Part shown: positions 63,374 to 64,000 of the stretch, one piece after another
Numbering within the stretch: the first letter of the stretch is position 1
Layout of the letters: each line of letters begins with the position of its first letter
DNA from: Micromonospora carbonacea
GTDB lineage: Bacteria; Actinomycetota; Actinomycetes; Mycobacteriales; Micromonosporaceae
Direction: 5' to 3'
Assembly (NCBI RefSeq): GCF_014205165.1
Contig: NZ_JACHMZ010000001.1
Location: forward strand, 5,252,501 to 5,316,500
Length of the DNA stretch: 64,000 nucleotides
Program-made: the position numbers and the translations under genes
Notes under the pieces: generated by a model
The model's input: the letters and a program-made list of their open reading frames with translations, nothing else
The model's database searches: none
Told to the model about the DNA's origin: nothing

Positions 63374-64000
63374 CGGGTGGCGTTCCTCTGCTGTTGTGCG
63401 GGGGCGGCGGCGCTCCACTCCTCCGGCAGCCACAGGGACTGGCTGGCCGGGGAGGTGAGCGGGAGTTGTCGACCGTCGAGCAGCACCGGCTCGGTGCGGC
63501 GGACGGGGACCAGCAGCAGCCGGGCGGCGGGGCGCGGCCGGGTGGGGTCGGCCAGCTCCTGGACCAGCCGGAGCTGGTCGTAGCGGGCCAACGGCGCGGC
63601 CTCGGTGATCAGCACCGGCCCGGGGGCCTCGGCGAGCCACCGCTCGACGGCGGGCAGCACCTCGTGCTGGAACAGCTCCACAAGGGAGCGAAAGTCGGCA
63701 TCCGTCGGCGAGCCGGTGTCGGCGGCGACGATCGCCTCCCAGGGGAAGCTGAGCGCCCGCAGCCGCTCCAGCGTGAGCGCGGTGACGTCGACCTCGGTGA
63801 GGTCGTAGCGCTGCAGCAGGGCCCGACGGGCGTGGGCGGTGCGCCGCACCGAGGTGAGCGCCACCAGGAAGCCGCGCCGGCCGATGACGTCGTGCAGCCG
63901 CCGGCTGACCTGCGCGGCGGCGTCGGGCTCCAGGATCGGGCCGACCGTGCTCTGCATGCGGGTGCCGGTGACCGAGGAGGTGCGGTCCGGCGGGGCGTAC
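63370..64000 (-). CDS. pglW: BREX serine/threonine kinase PglW, C-terminal fragment
   Basis: The frame stays open to the right edge, so only the last ~210 residues are seen (segment QSTVGPILEPDAAAQVSRRLHD, then VALTSVRRTAHARRALLQRYDL and VLITEAAPLARYDQLRLVQEL). No kinase motif is in view, since the kinase domain is N-terminal in PglW. Identity rests on position: directly upstream of pglX with a 4-base overlap, in the type 2 BREX order pglW-pglX-...-pglY-pglZ-brxD-brxHI, and on a C-terminal style that fits PglW. PglW is thought to phosphorylate components as a signal of infection. Confidence 0.75.
   Translation of the reverse strand, partial: YAPPDRTSSVTGTRMQSTVGPILEPDAAAQVSRRLHDVIGRRGFLVALTSVRRTAHARRALLQRYDLTEVDVTALTLERLRALSFPWEAIVAADTGSPTDADFRSLVELFQHEVLPAVERWLAEAPGPVLITEAAPLARYDQLRLVQELADPTRPRPAARLLLVPVRRTEPVLLDGRQLPLTSPASQSLWLPEEWSAAAPAQQQRNATR

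Noticed and set aside
40319..64000. Integrase, transposase or IS element carrying the defence island
   Set aside because: No recombinase or transposase gene and no terminal inverted repeats were found; acquisition is inferred only from content and composition.

Overview
The window comes from a very GC-rich actinomycete, most likely Micromonospora or a close relative in the Micromonosporaceae. This rests on the codon bias (third positions almost always G or C), frequent GTG starts with 4-base GTGA/ATGA gene overlaps, an HU protein with a Lys/Ala-rich tail, XRE/DUF397 regulator pairs, CBM2-tailed secreted hydrolases, and small hairpin repeats lying between convergent genes. No rRNA or species-specific marker is present, so the genus is an inference.

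Positions 1-40.3 kb are chromosomal core. They begin inside polyphosphate kinase (ppk), followed by a MutT1-type Nudix/phosphatase, a membrane EEP protein, HU, leuD-leuC with the divergent IclR regulator ndgR, two identical tRNA-Glu genes and one tRNA-Gln. Next come an FAH-family hydrolase, assorted cell-surface and conserved genes, an arfB-type rescue factor, and a moxR-DUF58-VWA cluster beside a serine protease. From about 21 to 40 kb lies a spread-out branched-chain amino acid and serine supercluster: cimA, ilvE, leuB, serA, ilvB-ilvN-ilvC and ilvD, interspersed with ahpC-ahpD, a PRC-barrel protein, a tyrosine phosphatase, an ApbE-like protein and a GGDEF-EAL protein. Two transcription attenuators (cimA and ilvB leaders, each with a leader peptide and an intrinsic terminator) can be read directly. 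Six genes show a TANNNT hexamer exactly 6 nt before the start codon, the signature of leaderless transcripts.

Positions 40.3-64 kb are a defence island built around a type 2 BREX (Pgl, phage growth limitation) system. On the minus strand pglW (C-terminus only; it runs off the right edge), pglX and a PUA/EVE-like + HNH nuclease form one operon. pglY, pglZ, brxD and brxHI form a second, each gene overlapping the next by 4 bases. The 7.5 kb between the operons holds other genes: a plus-strand pair resembling QatB and QatC (QueC-like) of the Qat anti-phage system but without visible qatA or qatD, a two-gene minus-strand unit encoding a large zinc-ribbon protein, an XRE-DUF5753/DUF397 pair, and two unassigned small genes.

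The most interesting element is this orphan QatB-QatC pair nested between the two halves of a Pgl/BREX locus, together with a putative modification-dependent nuclease directly downstream of pglX. This suggests a layered module combining host DNA modification (PglX), possible protein modification by a QueC-like enzyme (QatC on QatB), and cleavage of foreign modified DNA. That joint role is inference; the gene identities and operon structure are read from the sequence.
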